DNA of 64,000 nt from CAVPEW01 sp963703565 (lineage in GTDB: Bacteria; Actinomycetota; Acidimicrobiia; Acidimicrobiales; VFJN01): positions 26,812-90,811 of the forward strand of contig CAVPEW010000082.1 in the NCBI GenBank assembly GCA_963703565.1, in the 5' to 3' direction. The notes beneath the pieces were generated by a model, which saw only the letters and a program-made list of their open reading frames with translations, had not been told where the DNA came from and searched no databases. This document shows, piece after piece, positions 47,151-56,568 of the stretch. The position numbers were made by a program, and so were the translations under genes. Every line of letters starts with the position of its first letter. The first letter of the stretch is position 1.

Positions 47151-48776
47151 GTGCTGGTCGCCCGGGAAGTGACGCGCCACCACGGCGGCCAGGTCGTGCT
47201 GGACGCGGTCACCCTGTCGGTCCCGCCCCGCGCCCGCTACGGCGTCGTGGGTCCCAACGGGATCGGCAAGTCGACCCTGCTACGCATCCTGGCCGGGGTC
47301 GAGGAGCCCGACGGCGGCGTCGTGGAGCGCAGCCCAGCCGCGCTGACCGTGGGGTGGATGCCCCAGGAGCCCGACGCCGGGACCGACGAGACCCTGGCCG
47401 CCTACCTGGCCCGGCGAACCGGGGTGGCCGCCGCGGCTGCTGAGCCTCGACGCTGCCACCGAGGCCCTCTCGGCGGCGCCCGAGGCCATCGAGGCGCACG
47501 CCGCGGCGCTCGACCGCTTCCTGGCGCTGGGAGGCGACGACCTCGAGTCGCGCGCCGCGGCGATCCTCGAGCGCGTCGAGCTGCCGGCGGACCGGATCGA
47601 CGTGGCCGTCGGGGACCTCTCGGGAGGCCAGGCGTCGCGCGCCGCTCTGGCCGCCCTGCTCCTCAGCCGCTACGACGTGCTCCTGCTCGACGAGCCCACC
47701 AACGACCTCGACTTCGAGGGGCTCGAACTGCTGGAGTCCACCCTTGCCGCTACCCCGGCCGCGCTGGTGACGGTCAGCCACGACCGCGCCTTCCTCGACC
47801 GCGTGGCCGAGCGGATCGTGGAGCTGCGCCTGCCGCGCCATGACGCCGTCGAGCATGCCGGGGGCTGGAGCGACTTCGTGGCGGCGCGGGCCCTGGCGCG
47901 GCGCCAGCAGGCGCAGGGCTACCAGCGCTTCGAGGCCGAGCGCGAGAGACTCACCGAGCGCCAGCGGACGCAGCGGTCATGGTCGGAGTCCGGGGCGAGG
48001 GTGCAGCGGCGCCGCATCGACGGCGACAAGTTCGTCGCCCACCGCCGGGCGCAGCGTTCCGAGCAGCTCGCGGGCAAGATCAAGGCCACCGAGCGCCGCA
48101 TAGACCGTCTCGAGGCCGTCGAGAAGCCCTGGGAGCCCTGGAGGCTCGAGCTGCTCGGTTCGACCGGCGGAGCGCGCCGGCGACGTGGTGGCCTCGCTCG
48201 AGGGAGCGGTGGTCGATGTCGGAGGCTTCCGCCTCGGCCCGGTCGATCTCGAGGCTCGGATGGCGCGACCGGGTGGGCGTGCTCGGCCCGAACGGTTCGG
48301 GAAAGTCGACCCTGCTGCGGGCTCTGCTGGGCGACGTGCCCCTGGTCGAGGGGCGCCGGCGCCTCGGACCGGGTGTGCGGATCGGGCTGCTCGACCAGCG
48401 GCGGGCACGCTACGCGGGGTCGACGTCCCTGCTCGCCGGCTTCATGGCGGCGACGGGACTGGACCTATCGGCGGCCCGGACGGCGCTGGCCAAGCTCGGG
48501 CTGGGCGCCGACCACGTGGATCGCGCAGGCGAGGAGCTCTCACCGGGTGAGCGGACCAGGGCCCTGCTCGGTGAGCTGAGCGCCAACGGGGTCAACTGCC
48601 TCGTGCTCGACGAACCCACCAACCACCTCGATGTGGAGGCGATCGAGCAGCTCGAGGTGCTACTGGCCGGCTACGAGGGCACGGTCGTGCTCGTCACCCA
48701 CGACCGCGCCCTGCTCGATGCGGTCACCTTGAACCGCGCGGTCGAGCTCGCCGCTGGACGAGCCATCCTGCGCTGA
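47151..48776 (+). CDS. ABC-F family ATPase (several apparent frameshifts)
   Basis: An ABC-F translation-type ATPase split over frames. Frame 1 from GTG 47151 has Walker A VVGPNGIGKSTLLRILAG. Frame 2 from ~47,445 has VGDLSGGQASRAALAALLLS, VLLLDEPTNDLDFEGLELLE and the linker helices (RRIDGDKFVAHRRAQRSEQL). Frame 3 at ~48,160-48,255 has ERAGDVVASLEGAVVDVGGF. Frame 4 from ~48,258 has VGVLGPNGSGKSTLLRALLG and LVLDEPTNHLDVEAIEQLEV. Both nucleotide-binding domains are complete when joined. The 3' end overlaps lnt by 53 bp on the other strand. Confidence 0.75.
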
Positions 48777-50181
48777 GCAGCACGGCCGCGGCGGCCAGCG
48801 CCGGACCGTTGCCCCAGCGGGTGTACCAGGTCAACCCGGAGCGCAGGCCGACCTGGGCCGACAGCACAGCCCGTTCGCTGACACCTGTGCGTTCCACGAC
48901 CTCGCCGGTGGGATCGACGACCGCGCTCAAGCCGGTCGGGGCGACCTGGAGAACCCAGCGGCCCGTCTCGACCGCCCGCAGCCGCGATGCGGCGACCTGC
49001 TGGGTCTGCACGATGGTGCCGGTGTAGGAGGACCCGTTGGTCGGGTTGATCACCAAGCGGCCGCCGTCGGCGACGCCCTCGCGGGCCCGGTCGCCGAAGA
49101 ACACCTCCCAGGAGATGACGACGGAGAGCCGCCCGATGCCCGTGTCGAGGCGAGCGGGACCCTGCCCGACGTAGGCATCACGGTCGGGGAGCGCACCGCC
49201 GGCGACCGGGTCGAGCATCCAGCGCAGCGGCACGTACTCGCCGAAGGGCACGAGGTGCACCTTGTCGTAGCGGTCCCCCGCGGTGCCGTCGGGCCCGAAG
49301 ACCACGGCCGCGTTGTGGAAGCGGTCGCCGTCGCCCTCGACCACCCCGACCACCAGTGGGGCGCCCAGCCGCCGGGCCAGGGCGGCCAGCTCGGCTCCCT
49401 CTCGCGTGCCGGTCACAGGTCCCTCCACGTCGACCACGTCCTCGGGCCACACCACCAGGTCGACCGGGATGGCCACCGACGCGCTCGCGTCGAGGTGGCG
49501 TTCGAACACGACGCGCTCGTCGGTGTCGGCGGCCCTGGTGCCCTGCGGCCCCCCGCCCTGGACCAGCGCGACCCGGATCCGGTCGATCTCGTGGCCCCCC
49601 GGGGCCAGGCCTGCGACCAGCAGGACCACGGCGACGCCGGCGGCCAGCCCCGCCGCCCACGTCCAGGTCCGTGCCACCATCGCCGCCGCCGCGCTGCCGA
49701 CAGCGACCGTCACCAGCACGAGGCCCAGCGATCCACCCACCGCCGCCACCGGGGCCAGCGGTCCCGCGACCTGGCCCAGCGCCAGGTTGGCCAGGGGGAC
49801 GCCGCCGAAGGGCCAGGACCACCGGACCGCCTCGGCCAGGGTCCAAGCCCCCGGTAGCGCCAGCCACCGGCCGCGCCCTGGTGGGCTCGCGGCGATGCCG
49901 AGAGCGAGCATGGCCGCGTAGACCACGCAGGCGATGGGCCACCCCGGCAGGGTCAGGTCCCGGATCCACCACAGCGACGGCAGGTAGGTGACCAGCGCCA
50001 CGGCTCCGCCGCGCAGCGCGCGGGACCTCGCCGGCAGCTCGGCCACCAGGCGGTCGAGGCCGACCAGCCCGAGCGCCGCCAGCGGCCACCACCCCCACGG
50101 GGGGAGCGAGCCGGCCAGCGCCAGCCCGGAGCCGATCGTCAGTGCGGCGGTACGGCCCCGCTCCCGCCCGGGGGGGCTCAC
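48724..50181 (-). CDS. lnt: apolipoprotein N-acyltransferase homologue with Ser at the catalytic Cys
   Basis: A 485-residue protein: about seven N-terminal transmembrane helices, then a nitrilase-type domain. The Lnt catalytic Glu is in LVVWPEDVVDVEGPVTGTRE and Lys in YDKVHLVPFGEYVPL. The third residue, normally Cys in a CxE segment, is Ser: LSVVISWEVFFGDRAREGVA. NPTNGSSYTGTIVQTQQVAA and a final helix follow. Lnt adds a third acyl chain to lipoproteins. GTG 50181 overlaps the sortase stop. Activity with Ser is uncertain. Confidence 0.85.
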   Translation of the reverse strand: MSPPGRERGRTAALTIGSGLALAGSLPPWGWWPLAALGLVGLDRLVAELPARSRALRGGAVALVTYLPSLWWIRDLTLPGWPIACVVYAAMLALGIAASPPGRGRWLALPGAWTLAEAVRWSWPFGGVPLANLALGQVAGPLAPVAAVGGSLGLVLVTVAVGSAAAAMVARTWTWAAGLAAGVAVVLLVAGLAPGGHEIDRIRVALVQGGGPQGTRAADTDERVVFERHLDASASVAIPVDLVVWPEDVVDVEGPVTGTREGAELAALARRLGAPLVVGVVEGDGDRFHNAAVVFGPDGTAGDRYDKVHLVPFGEYVPLRWMLDPVAGGALPDRDAYVGQGPARLDTGIGRLSVVISWEVFFGDRAREGVADGGRLVINPTNGSSYTGTIVQTQQVAASRLRAVETGRWVLQVAPTGLSAVVDPTGEVVERTGVSERAVLSAQVGLRSGLTWYTRWGNGPALAAAAVLLSAGWLVQRRARPRGSR

Positions 50182-50864
50182 GAACCGTCGGGTTCGACCA
50201 GGCTGAAGTGGGCCACGATGCGCTGGCGGGCGGACCCCTTCGGGTGGCAGGCGAACAACGTGGCCGTACGGGCCCAGCCCTGGTCGACGATGTGCAATGC
50301 GGAGTCGTCGACGATCTCGAGGCGATCCAGGCGATAAGTGTGGGCCGCCCCGTCGGGCCCGCTCAGCACCAGGGGGTCTCCGGGGCGCAGCCGGTCGAGG
50401 TCCTCGAAGGGTCGGGTGTGGGTGGTTCGGTGACCCGCCACCACCACGTTGCCGAGCTTGCCGGGCATGGCCGTGCCGGGCCAGTGGCTGGGTCCCTGGT
50501 CGATGGCGGTGAGGGTCACGCCTTCGAACATGTCGTCCGCGACGCCCAGGGTCGGCAGCTCGATCCGCCCGACGCGGGCCACGGCAACCGCCGGGCGCTC
50601 GTCGGTGGGGGAGGGTTCGGGTCGAGGTAGGGACGGCATGGCGAGCGCCGCCCCGGCGACGGCCGCGGGAGGCGGGTCCAGGGGTTCCAGCGCCCGCACG
50701 ACAGCCCAGCGGCCCGCCTCGGCTGCCACCGCCGAGGCGGCTGAGGTATCGCCCTCGCCGGCCCAGGCAGCGCCCAGACTGGTCACGAGCACGCCCAGGG
50801 TCAGGACCGCCACGGCGAGCAGGCCCGCACTGATCCGGGGTCGGCGATCGGGGTGTCCGGCCAC
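50178..50864 (-). CDS. class E sortase
   Basis: A 228-residue membrane-anchored transpeptidase: an N-terminal helix (LLAVAVLTLGVLVTSLGAAW), a Pro/Glu linker, then the sortase barrel with GKLGNVVVAGHRTTHTRPFE (catalytic His in GHRTTH) and ATLFACHPKGSARQRIVAHF (Cys in the TLxxC motif, Arg seven residues on). It would attach LAxTG-type proteins to the wall. Start GTG 50864. No sortase substrate with a clear sorting signal is seen in the window. Confidence 0.87.
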   Translation of the reverse strand: MAGHPDRRPRISAGLLAVAVLTLGVLVTSLGAAWAGEGDTSAASAVAAEAGRWAVVRALEPLDPPPAAVAGAALAMPSLPRPEPSPTDERPAVAVARVGRIELPTLGVADDMFEGVTLTAIDQGPSHWPGTAMPGKLGNVVVAGHRTTHTRPFEDLDRLRPGDPLVLSGPDGAAHTYRLDRLEIVDDSALHIVDQGWARTATLFACHPKGSARQRIVAHFSLVEPDGS

Positions 50865-50979
50865 GCCGTCGATGATGCCAGCCAGGCGCGGCCCGAACCG
50901 CTCGGGGAGCGCATACGCTCGGCTGACTGCCTGCCGGGCCTCGGGCCGGCAGGCCCTGACCGCCAGCGGCGCCGGGCCG

Positions 50980-52651
50980 TCAACCCGCCACGGGGCCCTG
51001 GGCGGCCTCGGCCAGGACGCGCCGCAGCACCTTGCCGGTGGTGGTCCTGGGCAGCTCGTCGACGAAGCGGACCTCCCGGGGGACCTTGAACCGGGCCAGG
51101 TGCTCGCGCACCCACGCCGCGACCGCAGGCTCGTCGACTCCGGCGGCTGCGGGTCCGGGTGCGCGCACGACGAATGCCACCAGGCGCTGACCGAACTCCT
51201 CGTCGGCCACTCCCACGCAGGCGGCGTCGGCCACCCCGGGCCGTTGCATGATCACCCCCTCCACCTCCTGGGGGAACACGTTCTCGCCGCCCGACACGAT
51301 CATGTCGTCGTCGCGCCCGTCGACGGTGAGCCAGCCGTGGGCATCGACATGGCCCACGTCGCCCGAGCTCGATGTACCCGTCGACGATCTCCTTGCCGCC
51401 GCCCCCCGTGTAGCCCTCGAACAGCATCGGGTTGCGAACGAAGATGCGCCCCGGCCTGCCTTCGGGCACGGGACGGCCGTCCTCGTCGAGGATGCGGACC
51501 TCGGCCACCATCGGGCCCGCGCTGTCGGGGTCGAGGCGCAAGTGCTCGGGCCCGGCGATGGCAGCCCAGGCCACCTCGGTGGAGCCGTAGAGGCTGTAGA
51601 GGACGTCGCCGAAGCCGTCCATGAAGCGGTGGGCGAGGCCCCGGGGCAGCGCCGAGCCCGAGCAGGCCACCACCCGGAGGCTCGACAGGTCGTAGCGCTG
51701 GCGGATCTCGTCGGGTAGCGCAGCGAGGCGCTGGACCATCACCGGGACCACGACCAACGTGTCGGCGCGGTTCGCTTCGATCGAAGCCAGCACGGACTCG
51801 GGTTCGAATCGCGGAGCGAGGACCATGGGTGCCCCCAGCGCCAGGCTCGCTCCGAAGTGGCCGAACCCCCAGGCGTGGAACATGGGGGCTGCGATCACCG
51901 AGGGGCGCCGAGCCTTCAACGGGATGCGCGACACCAGCGCCAGCGGGCCGTTGGTGCCCAGCGACAACGCCACGTGGCGTCGTGCCCCCTTTGGCGTGCC
52001 CGTGGTGCCCGAGGTCAGGATCACCGGCGTGCTCGCCGACGGGGGCGGTGGGAGCGGCGACCCATCGTGGTCGCCCACGAGGTCGTCGAGGGCGGGTGGG
52101 TCACCAGCTCCGGCCCCGGCCCCGCCTGCCGCCCCGGCCCGGAACCTCCTTCTGCCTGCCGCTCCCGACTCGGCGGCGATCCGGGCGAGCTCCGCGTCGT
52201 GCAACAGGGTCACCACGCCCTCGCGTGCAGCCACGTCGCGCAGTTGGGGCGCGGAGAAGCCGGTGTTGAGCAGGATCGTGTGGGCTCCGAGCTTGGCGGC
52301 GGCCAGGGTGGCCTCCACGAAGCCGCGGTGGTTGCGGCACAGCACGCCGACGGCGTCGCCCGCCTCCACGCCACCCCTGTCGGCCAGGCCCCGGGCCATG
52401 GCGTTGGTGCGCTCGTCCAGCGTCGCCCAGTCCAAGCGGGTCCCGTCCGCGTCCACGAGGGCCGTCCCACCCGGGTCGCGCACCGCCGAGACGATGACCC
52501 CGGTGGCCACGCTCACGCCCCAACCCCGTGCCCGTCGGACCAGGTCCACGACACGGCCGGGCGCCATGGGGCGGACCGCTCCCGTTCGCCCGATCGCCAC
52601 CATCCCCGCGGCGTTGTCGCGCACCGCGGCCGCGACCTCGGTCAGCTTCAT
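50980..52651 (-). CDS. acyl-CoA synthetase / AMP-dependent ligase (apparent frameshift)
   Basis: An ANL-superfamily ligase. From ATG 52651 the frame reads VILTSGTTGTPKGARRHVAL (AMP-binding P-loop), VVVPVMVQRLAALPDEIRQR, VLYSLYGSTEVAWAAIAGPE and RNPMLFEGYTGGGGKEIVDG. At ~51,363 a one-base shift joins it to GDVGHVDAHGWLTVDGRDDD, MIVSGGENVFPQEVEGVIMQ and LPRTTTGKVLRRVLA (catalytic Lys). Together they make a full-length fatty-acyl- or aryl-CoA synthetase. The substrate is unknown. Confidence 0.82.
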
Positions 52652-52748
52652 CGCCGGCTCCCCGTTCGCTCGGCCCGCCCCACCGCGGCCGCCTCGACCG
52701 CGCCGAGGGAGCCTACGGGCTGCGGGCGCTGGCGCCCGCAGCCGCCCG

Positions 52749-54173
52749 TCAGGTCAGGCAGCGTCTGGCAGCGGCGCGCCCCTGGGCGATGCATGCCGGT
52801 ACCCCCAGGCCCCTCATGCCGGCGCCGGCCACTGCCAGGCGCCCCAGCGGTTCGACGGCCGTCTCGACGGTGGCGACGCGGTCGAGGTGACCCGGGCGGT
52901 ACTGAGGGAACGAGGACGGCCAGCGGCTCACCCGCACCGCCCGGGGGACGCCCCGAACCTCCATGAGCCCGGCCAGGTCCGCCAGCACAGCGTCCACCAG
53001 CGCTTCGTCGTCGAGCGAGGTGGCCCGGTCGTCGCCGTCCCGGCCGGCAGAGGCCCGCAGCCACACCGTCTCGGGGTCGGGCTGCAGGTGCGCCCACTTC
53101 GACGACACCCACGAGCACGCCGTGACCAGGCGACCCTCTACTCGGGGCACCAGCAGGCCACTGGCGTCGAGGTCGCGCTCGACGTGGTGGCGGGCGAGCG
53201 CCAACGACACCATCACCACGGACACGTAGTGCAGCCCGCCGAGCACGCCGGACGCGACAGGGCAGTGGCCATCGAGCAGGGAGGCGCTCGCCGGTGCTGG
53301 CGCGGCCAGCACGACCCCGTCGGCGTCGAGGGCGCTACGACCGGCGTTAGATGCGACCTCGACGCGCCAGTTGCGCCCGCCGCTGTCGCGCTCGAGCGCC
53401 CGGGCGGCGCCGTGCACGAAGCACCCGCCTCCGTCGGCGACTGCGTTGGCCAGCGTGGCCGCGAGGGACCCCATGCCGCCCCTGGGAGCGAAGAAGACGG
53501 GGGCCTCGTCGCCCTCCGGGCGCCCGTCGGGCGCAGCGCCGCCACCGCCGGCCGGGGTGCGCAGGCGCGCGCAGGCGGCCATCAGGCCGGGTGCACCCGA
53601 CCGGGCGGCCATGTCGAGCTGCGGTGCCGTGGCCGCCAGCGAGAGCCGGTCGGTGTCACCGGCGTTGATGCTGCCCACCAGCGGGTCCACCAGCCGTTCG
53701 TGCACCTCGTCGCCGAGCCGGGCGCGGACCAATGCTCCGATGGGCACGTCGCCCTCAGGGGCGACCAGGGCGGTGCGGTGGTCGGCACGGGCGATCTCGA
53801 CCCCTGCCGGGGACACGATCCCGCTGGCGGCAAGCTCGTCGAGGTCGGTCGGCACGCCCAGCAGCTGCCCGGCGGGCAACATGCGCAGCGCGCCCTGGCT
53901 GAAGACGTGGGCCCGGCGCTGCGCGGGCGAGACCAGCGTTCCTTGAAGGCCCAGCTCGCGGCAGAGCTCGACGCCCTCGGGAACCCGGGCCAGGAAGGCA
54001 TCGGCGGCCTCGTCGAGCACGCCCCCGTCGAACGTGCTGGCTCGGACCTTTCCCCCGGGTTCGTCGGGCTCGACCACTGCCACCGTGGCGCCGCGCCCGA
54101 GGGCCTCCCAGGCGGCGCTGAGGCCCGTCATCCCGCCTCCCACGACCACCAGGTCGAACCTGCCGCTGGTCAC
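52749..54173 (-). CDS. hemY: coproporphyrinogen/protoporphyrinogen oxidase HemY (CgoX)
   Basis: A 474-residue FAD oxidase: Rossmann DLVVVGGGMTGLSAAWEALG, GGKVRASTFDGGVLDEAADA, AARSGAPGLMAACARL, FFAPRGGMGSLAATLANAVA and C-terminal FAD motif RLAVAGAGMRGLGVPACIAQ. In the coproporphyrin route it makes coproporphyrin III, in line with HemQ being present. GTG 54173 overlaps the hemH stop (GTGA). Confidence 0.88.
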   Translation of the reverse strand: MTSGRFDLVVVGGGMTGLSAAWEALGRGATVAVVEPDEPGGKVRASTFDGGVLDEAADAFLARVPEGVELCRELGLQGTLVSPAQRRAHVFSQGALRMLPAGQLLGVPTDLDELAASGIVSPAGVEIARADHRTALVAPEGDVPIGALVRARLGDEVHERLVDPLVGSINAGDTDRLSLAATAPQLDMAARSGAPGLMAACARLRTPAGGGGAAPDGRPEGDEAPVFFAPRGGMGSLAATLANAVADGGGCFVHGAARALERDSGGRNWRVEVASNAGRSALDADGVVLAAPAPASASLLDGHCPVASGVLGGLHYVSVVMVSLALARHHVERDLDASGLLVPRVEGRLVTACSWVSSKWAHLQPDPETVWLRASAGRDGDDRATSLDDEALVDAVLADLAGLMEVRGVPRAVRVSRWPSSFPQYRPGHLDRVATVETAVEPLGRLAVAGAGMRGLGVPACIAQGRAAARRCLT

Positions 54174-55123
54174 GAGCCCGTGCCCTGCGCGCTGTCCCAG
54201 CCGGTCCGGTCGAGGCGCGCCACACGGGCGGCGAGCGCCCCGAGCACTTCGGGATCGTCGTTGAGCACCCTCGTCCGGGCGAAGGCCAGGCCGAGGTCCG
54301 CAGCGAGACCGGCCGCGACCACGTCGAGGTCGTAGCGCACCTCGAGGTGGTCGGCGACGAAGCCCTGCGGGCACACGAGCACGCCGGTCGCGCGGCCGGT
54401 GCGGGCCAGGTCGGCCAGCACCGCGCCCACGTCCGGTCCCTGCCACCGGTCGGCGGTCATGCCTGCCGACTGCCAACACAGCGACCAGCCGGCCCAGCGG
54501 TCCAGTCCGACGCGTTCGGCCACGGCCGCGGCCGAGGCCCGGAGCTGGTCGGGGTAGGGGTCGTCGACCAGCGCCTGCTCGGGCAGCGAGTGGGCGCTGA
54601 AGAGCACCTTGGCGCCCGGAGGCAGCCCGGCAAGCCCGTCGCGCACCGCGGCGGCCAGGAAGTCCAGGTAGGCCGGTTCGTCGTACCAGGCGTCGATCCC
54701 TAGGTGTCGAGCGCCGGCGGCGCCGCAGGCGGCGGCCAGCCGGCTCTGGTACTCGCCCACCGAGCGGCGCGAGTGGTGAGGGGCCAACACCAGTCCGATG
54801 GTCCGCTCGATGCCGGCGGCGGCGAGGGCGGCGGCCGCATCCTCGATGAAGGGCGGAGCGTGCTTGTTGCCGAGTCGGACCTGGAAGCGTCCCGGGGCGA
54901 TGGCCTCGAGGGCTGCGGCGATGCGGTCCCGCTGGGCCTCGGTGCGCTCTGCCAGGGGGGAGGTGCCCCCCAGCGCTGCGTAGCGGGCGGTCAGCTCGGC
55001 GAGCGCTTCGCGGGTGGGGGGCCGGCCTCGGCGGATGTGGGTGTAGAAGGCCTCGATGTCGCCGGGCGTGGCCGGTGTGCCGTAGGCCATGACCACCACG
55101 CCCGTGCGCCCTGTCGGGGTCAC
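54170..55123 (-). CDS. hemH: ferrochelatase HemH (CpfC)
   Basis: A 317-residue chelatase that inserts iron, most likely into coproporphyrin III. Motifs are TGVVVMAYGTPATPGDIEAF, the active-site His in KVLFSAHSLPEQALVDDPYP, CWQSAG, and PQGFVADHLEVRYDLDV with the conserved Glu. GTG 55123 overlaps the hemE stop; hemE-hemH-hemY form one tightly coupled operon. Confidence 0.92.
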   Translation of the reverse strand: MTPTGRTGVVVMAYGTPATPGDIEAFYTHIRRGRPPTREALAELTARYAALGGTSPLAERTEAQRDRIAAALEAIAPGRFQVRLGNKHAPPFIEDAAAALAAAGIERTIGLVLAPHHSRRSVGEYQSRLAAACGAAGARHLGIDAWYDEPAYLDFLAAAVRDGLAGLPPGAKVLFSAHSLPEQALVDDPYPDQLRASAAAVAERVGLDRWAGWSLCWQSAGMTADRWQGPDVGAVLADLARTGRATGVLVCPQGFVADHLEVRYDLDVVAAGLAADLGLAFARTRVLNDDPEVLGALAARVARLDRTGWDSAQGTGS

Positions 55124-56172
55124 CGATCACCGGGGTGGATGCCGGCGGTGTCCTCGTGGACCAGCTCGACCACCCTGGCCAGCACGTCGGGGTCGGTCTC
55201 GGGGAGCACCCCGTGGCCGAGGTTGAACACGTGGCCCGGCTCGCCCCCGTTGGAGCGGAGCACGGCGCGGGTCGCCTCGGCCACCGCCGCCCACGGAGCG
55301 AGGCACACCGCTGGGTCGAGGTTGCCCTGCAGCGCCTTGCCCGGCCCGACGCGGCGCCTCGCCTCGTCGAGCGGGACCCGCCAGTCGACCCCGACCACGT
55401 CCGCGCCGGCTGATCCCATCAGCTCGAGCAGCTCGCCGGTGCCGACCCCGAAGTGGATCCGTGGGACGCCGAGGTCGGCGACGCCGTCGAAGACCTTGCG
55501 ACTGGCAGGCAGGACGTAGCGCTCGTAGGTGGCGGGGGCGAGCGTCCCCACCCAGGAGTCGAAGACCTGCACGGCGCTTGCCCCGGCCGCGACCTGGGCC
55601 CGCAGTGACGCCACGGCCAGGTCGGCGAGGCGGTCCAAGAGGGCGTTCCAGAGACCCTCGTCGCCGAGCATGAGCGCCTTGGTGGCTCCGTAGGTGCGCG
55701 AGGGTCGGCCCTCGATGAGGTAGCTGGCGACCGTGAACGGCGCCCCGGCGAAACCGATCAGAGGCACGTCGCCGAGCTCGGCCACGAGGTGGCGGATCGT
55801 GTCGAGCACGTAGGGGACGTCGGCGGGTGCGTCGAGCGGCCGGAGGCGGTCGAGGTCGCCGGCGCATCGGAACGGGTCGGCGACCACCGGGCCGACCCCG
55901 GGCACCACGTCGACGCCGAAGCCGACCGCCGCCACCGGTACGACTATGTCGCTGTAGAGGATGGCGGCGTCGACGCCGTAACGGCGAACCGGTTGCAGGG
56001 TGATCTCGGTGGCCAGCTCCGGTCGGCGGATGGCGTCGAGGATCGAGCCCTCGCCGCGTACGGCCCGGTATTCGGGCAGGGACCGGCCGGCCTGGCGCAT
56101 GAACCACACGGGCGTGCGTTCGACGGGAAGGCCCCGACATGCACGCAGGAAGGGGGCGTCGGCGAGCGGCAC
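55120..56172 (-). CDS. hemE: uroporphyrinogen decarboxylase
   Basis: A 350-residue TIM-barrel enzyme converting uroporphyrinogen III to coproporphyrinogen III. Signatures are RTPVWFMRQAGRSLPEYRAV, AAILYSDIVVPVAAVGFGVD, GFAGAPFTVASYLIEG, VQVFDSWVGTLAP and PGHVFNLGHGVLPETDPD. Start GTG 56172. First gene of the hemE-hemH-hemY operon. Confidence 0.94.
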   Translation of the reverse strand: MPLADAPFLRACRGLPVERTPVWFMRQAGRSLPEYRAVRGEGSILDAIRRPELATEITLQPVRRYGVDAAILYSDIVVPVAAVGFGVDVVPGVGPVVADPFRCAGDLDRLRPLDAPADVPYVLDTIRHLVAELGDVPLIGFAGAPFTVASYLIEGRPSRTYGATKALMLGDEGLWNALLDRLADLAVASLRAQVAAGASAVQVFDSWVGTLAPATYERYVLPASRKVFDGVADLGVPRIHFGVGTGELLELMGSAGADVVGVDWRVPLDEARRRVGPGKALQGNLDPAVCLAPWAAVAEATRAVLRSNGGEPGHVFNLGHGVLPETDPDVLARVVELVHEDTAGIHPGDR

Positions 56173-56212
56173 GGGGAGCCAACCTACCGGTGAGGGGTGG
56201 GAGACTCCCAGC

Positions 56213-56464
56213 GTGCGGCGCTCGATCGACGACCACCCGTTCCGACCCGACGAGCAACCGCCCGGCGACGACGACCTGGCGCGCCTGTCGTGGGCTGTGG
56301 CGGTCAGCGACGACTACGACGACGCCGAGCCCCGGGTCGTGCTCACCGTCGAGGAGGTGGGCAGCCCCGGTGCCGGCCTGGTGTTGCACCTGGGTCCCGC
56401 TGTGGCCCGTCGGCTGCGCGTCGCGTTGCGAGACGCGTTGCGCGAGATCGGCGAAGAGCCCTGA
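56213..56464 (+). CDS. small hypothetical protein
   Basis: An 83-residue soluble, acidic protein (SIDDHPFRPDEQPPGDDDLA; EPRVVLTVEEVGSPGAGLVL; HLGPAVARRLRVALRDALRE). It is divergent from hemE with a 40-bp gap and co-directional with helD. I recognise no family; the strand-rich centre and final helix suggest a compact fold. GTG 56213 is the start. Confidence 0.6.
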   Translation: MRRSIDDHPFRPDEQPPGDDDLARLSWAVAVSDDYDDAEPRVVLTVEEVGSPGAGLVLHLGPAVARRLRVALRDALREIGEEP

Positions 56465-56521
56465 GGGGCGCGCCCACGGGTGCTGGTGACCGGCGCCGGG
56501 TTGGCGCCACCCGGTAGGCTT

Positions 56522-56540
56522 GCCCGTCCACCGGACGGGC
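56522..56540 (+). repeat. perfect hairpin in the helD leader
   Basis: GCCCGTCC-ACC-GGACGGGC, an 8-bp perfect stem with a 3-nt loop, 29 bp upstream of the helD start. No T-run follows. It could be a regulatory hairpin or a terminator for the small upstream gene. I see no match to the rifampicin-associated element. Confidence 0.5.
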
Positions 56541-56568
56541 GTTCCAGCCGGCCCGGTCTAGGAGGGCG

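Noticed and set aside
52749..55130. 793-residue frame suggesting a HemH-HemY fusion
   Set aside because: HemH reads in another frame and ends at 54170 with a GTGA overlap; the N-terminal half of the long frame is nonsense.
56465..56568. Rifampicin-associated element before helD
   Set aside because: The known inverted-repeat sequence is not found; only an unrelated hairpin is present.
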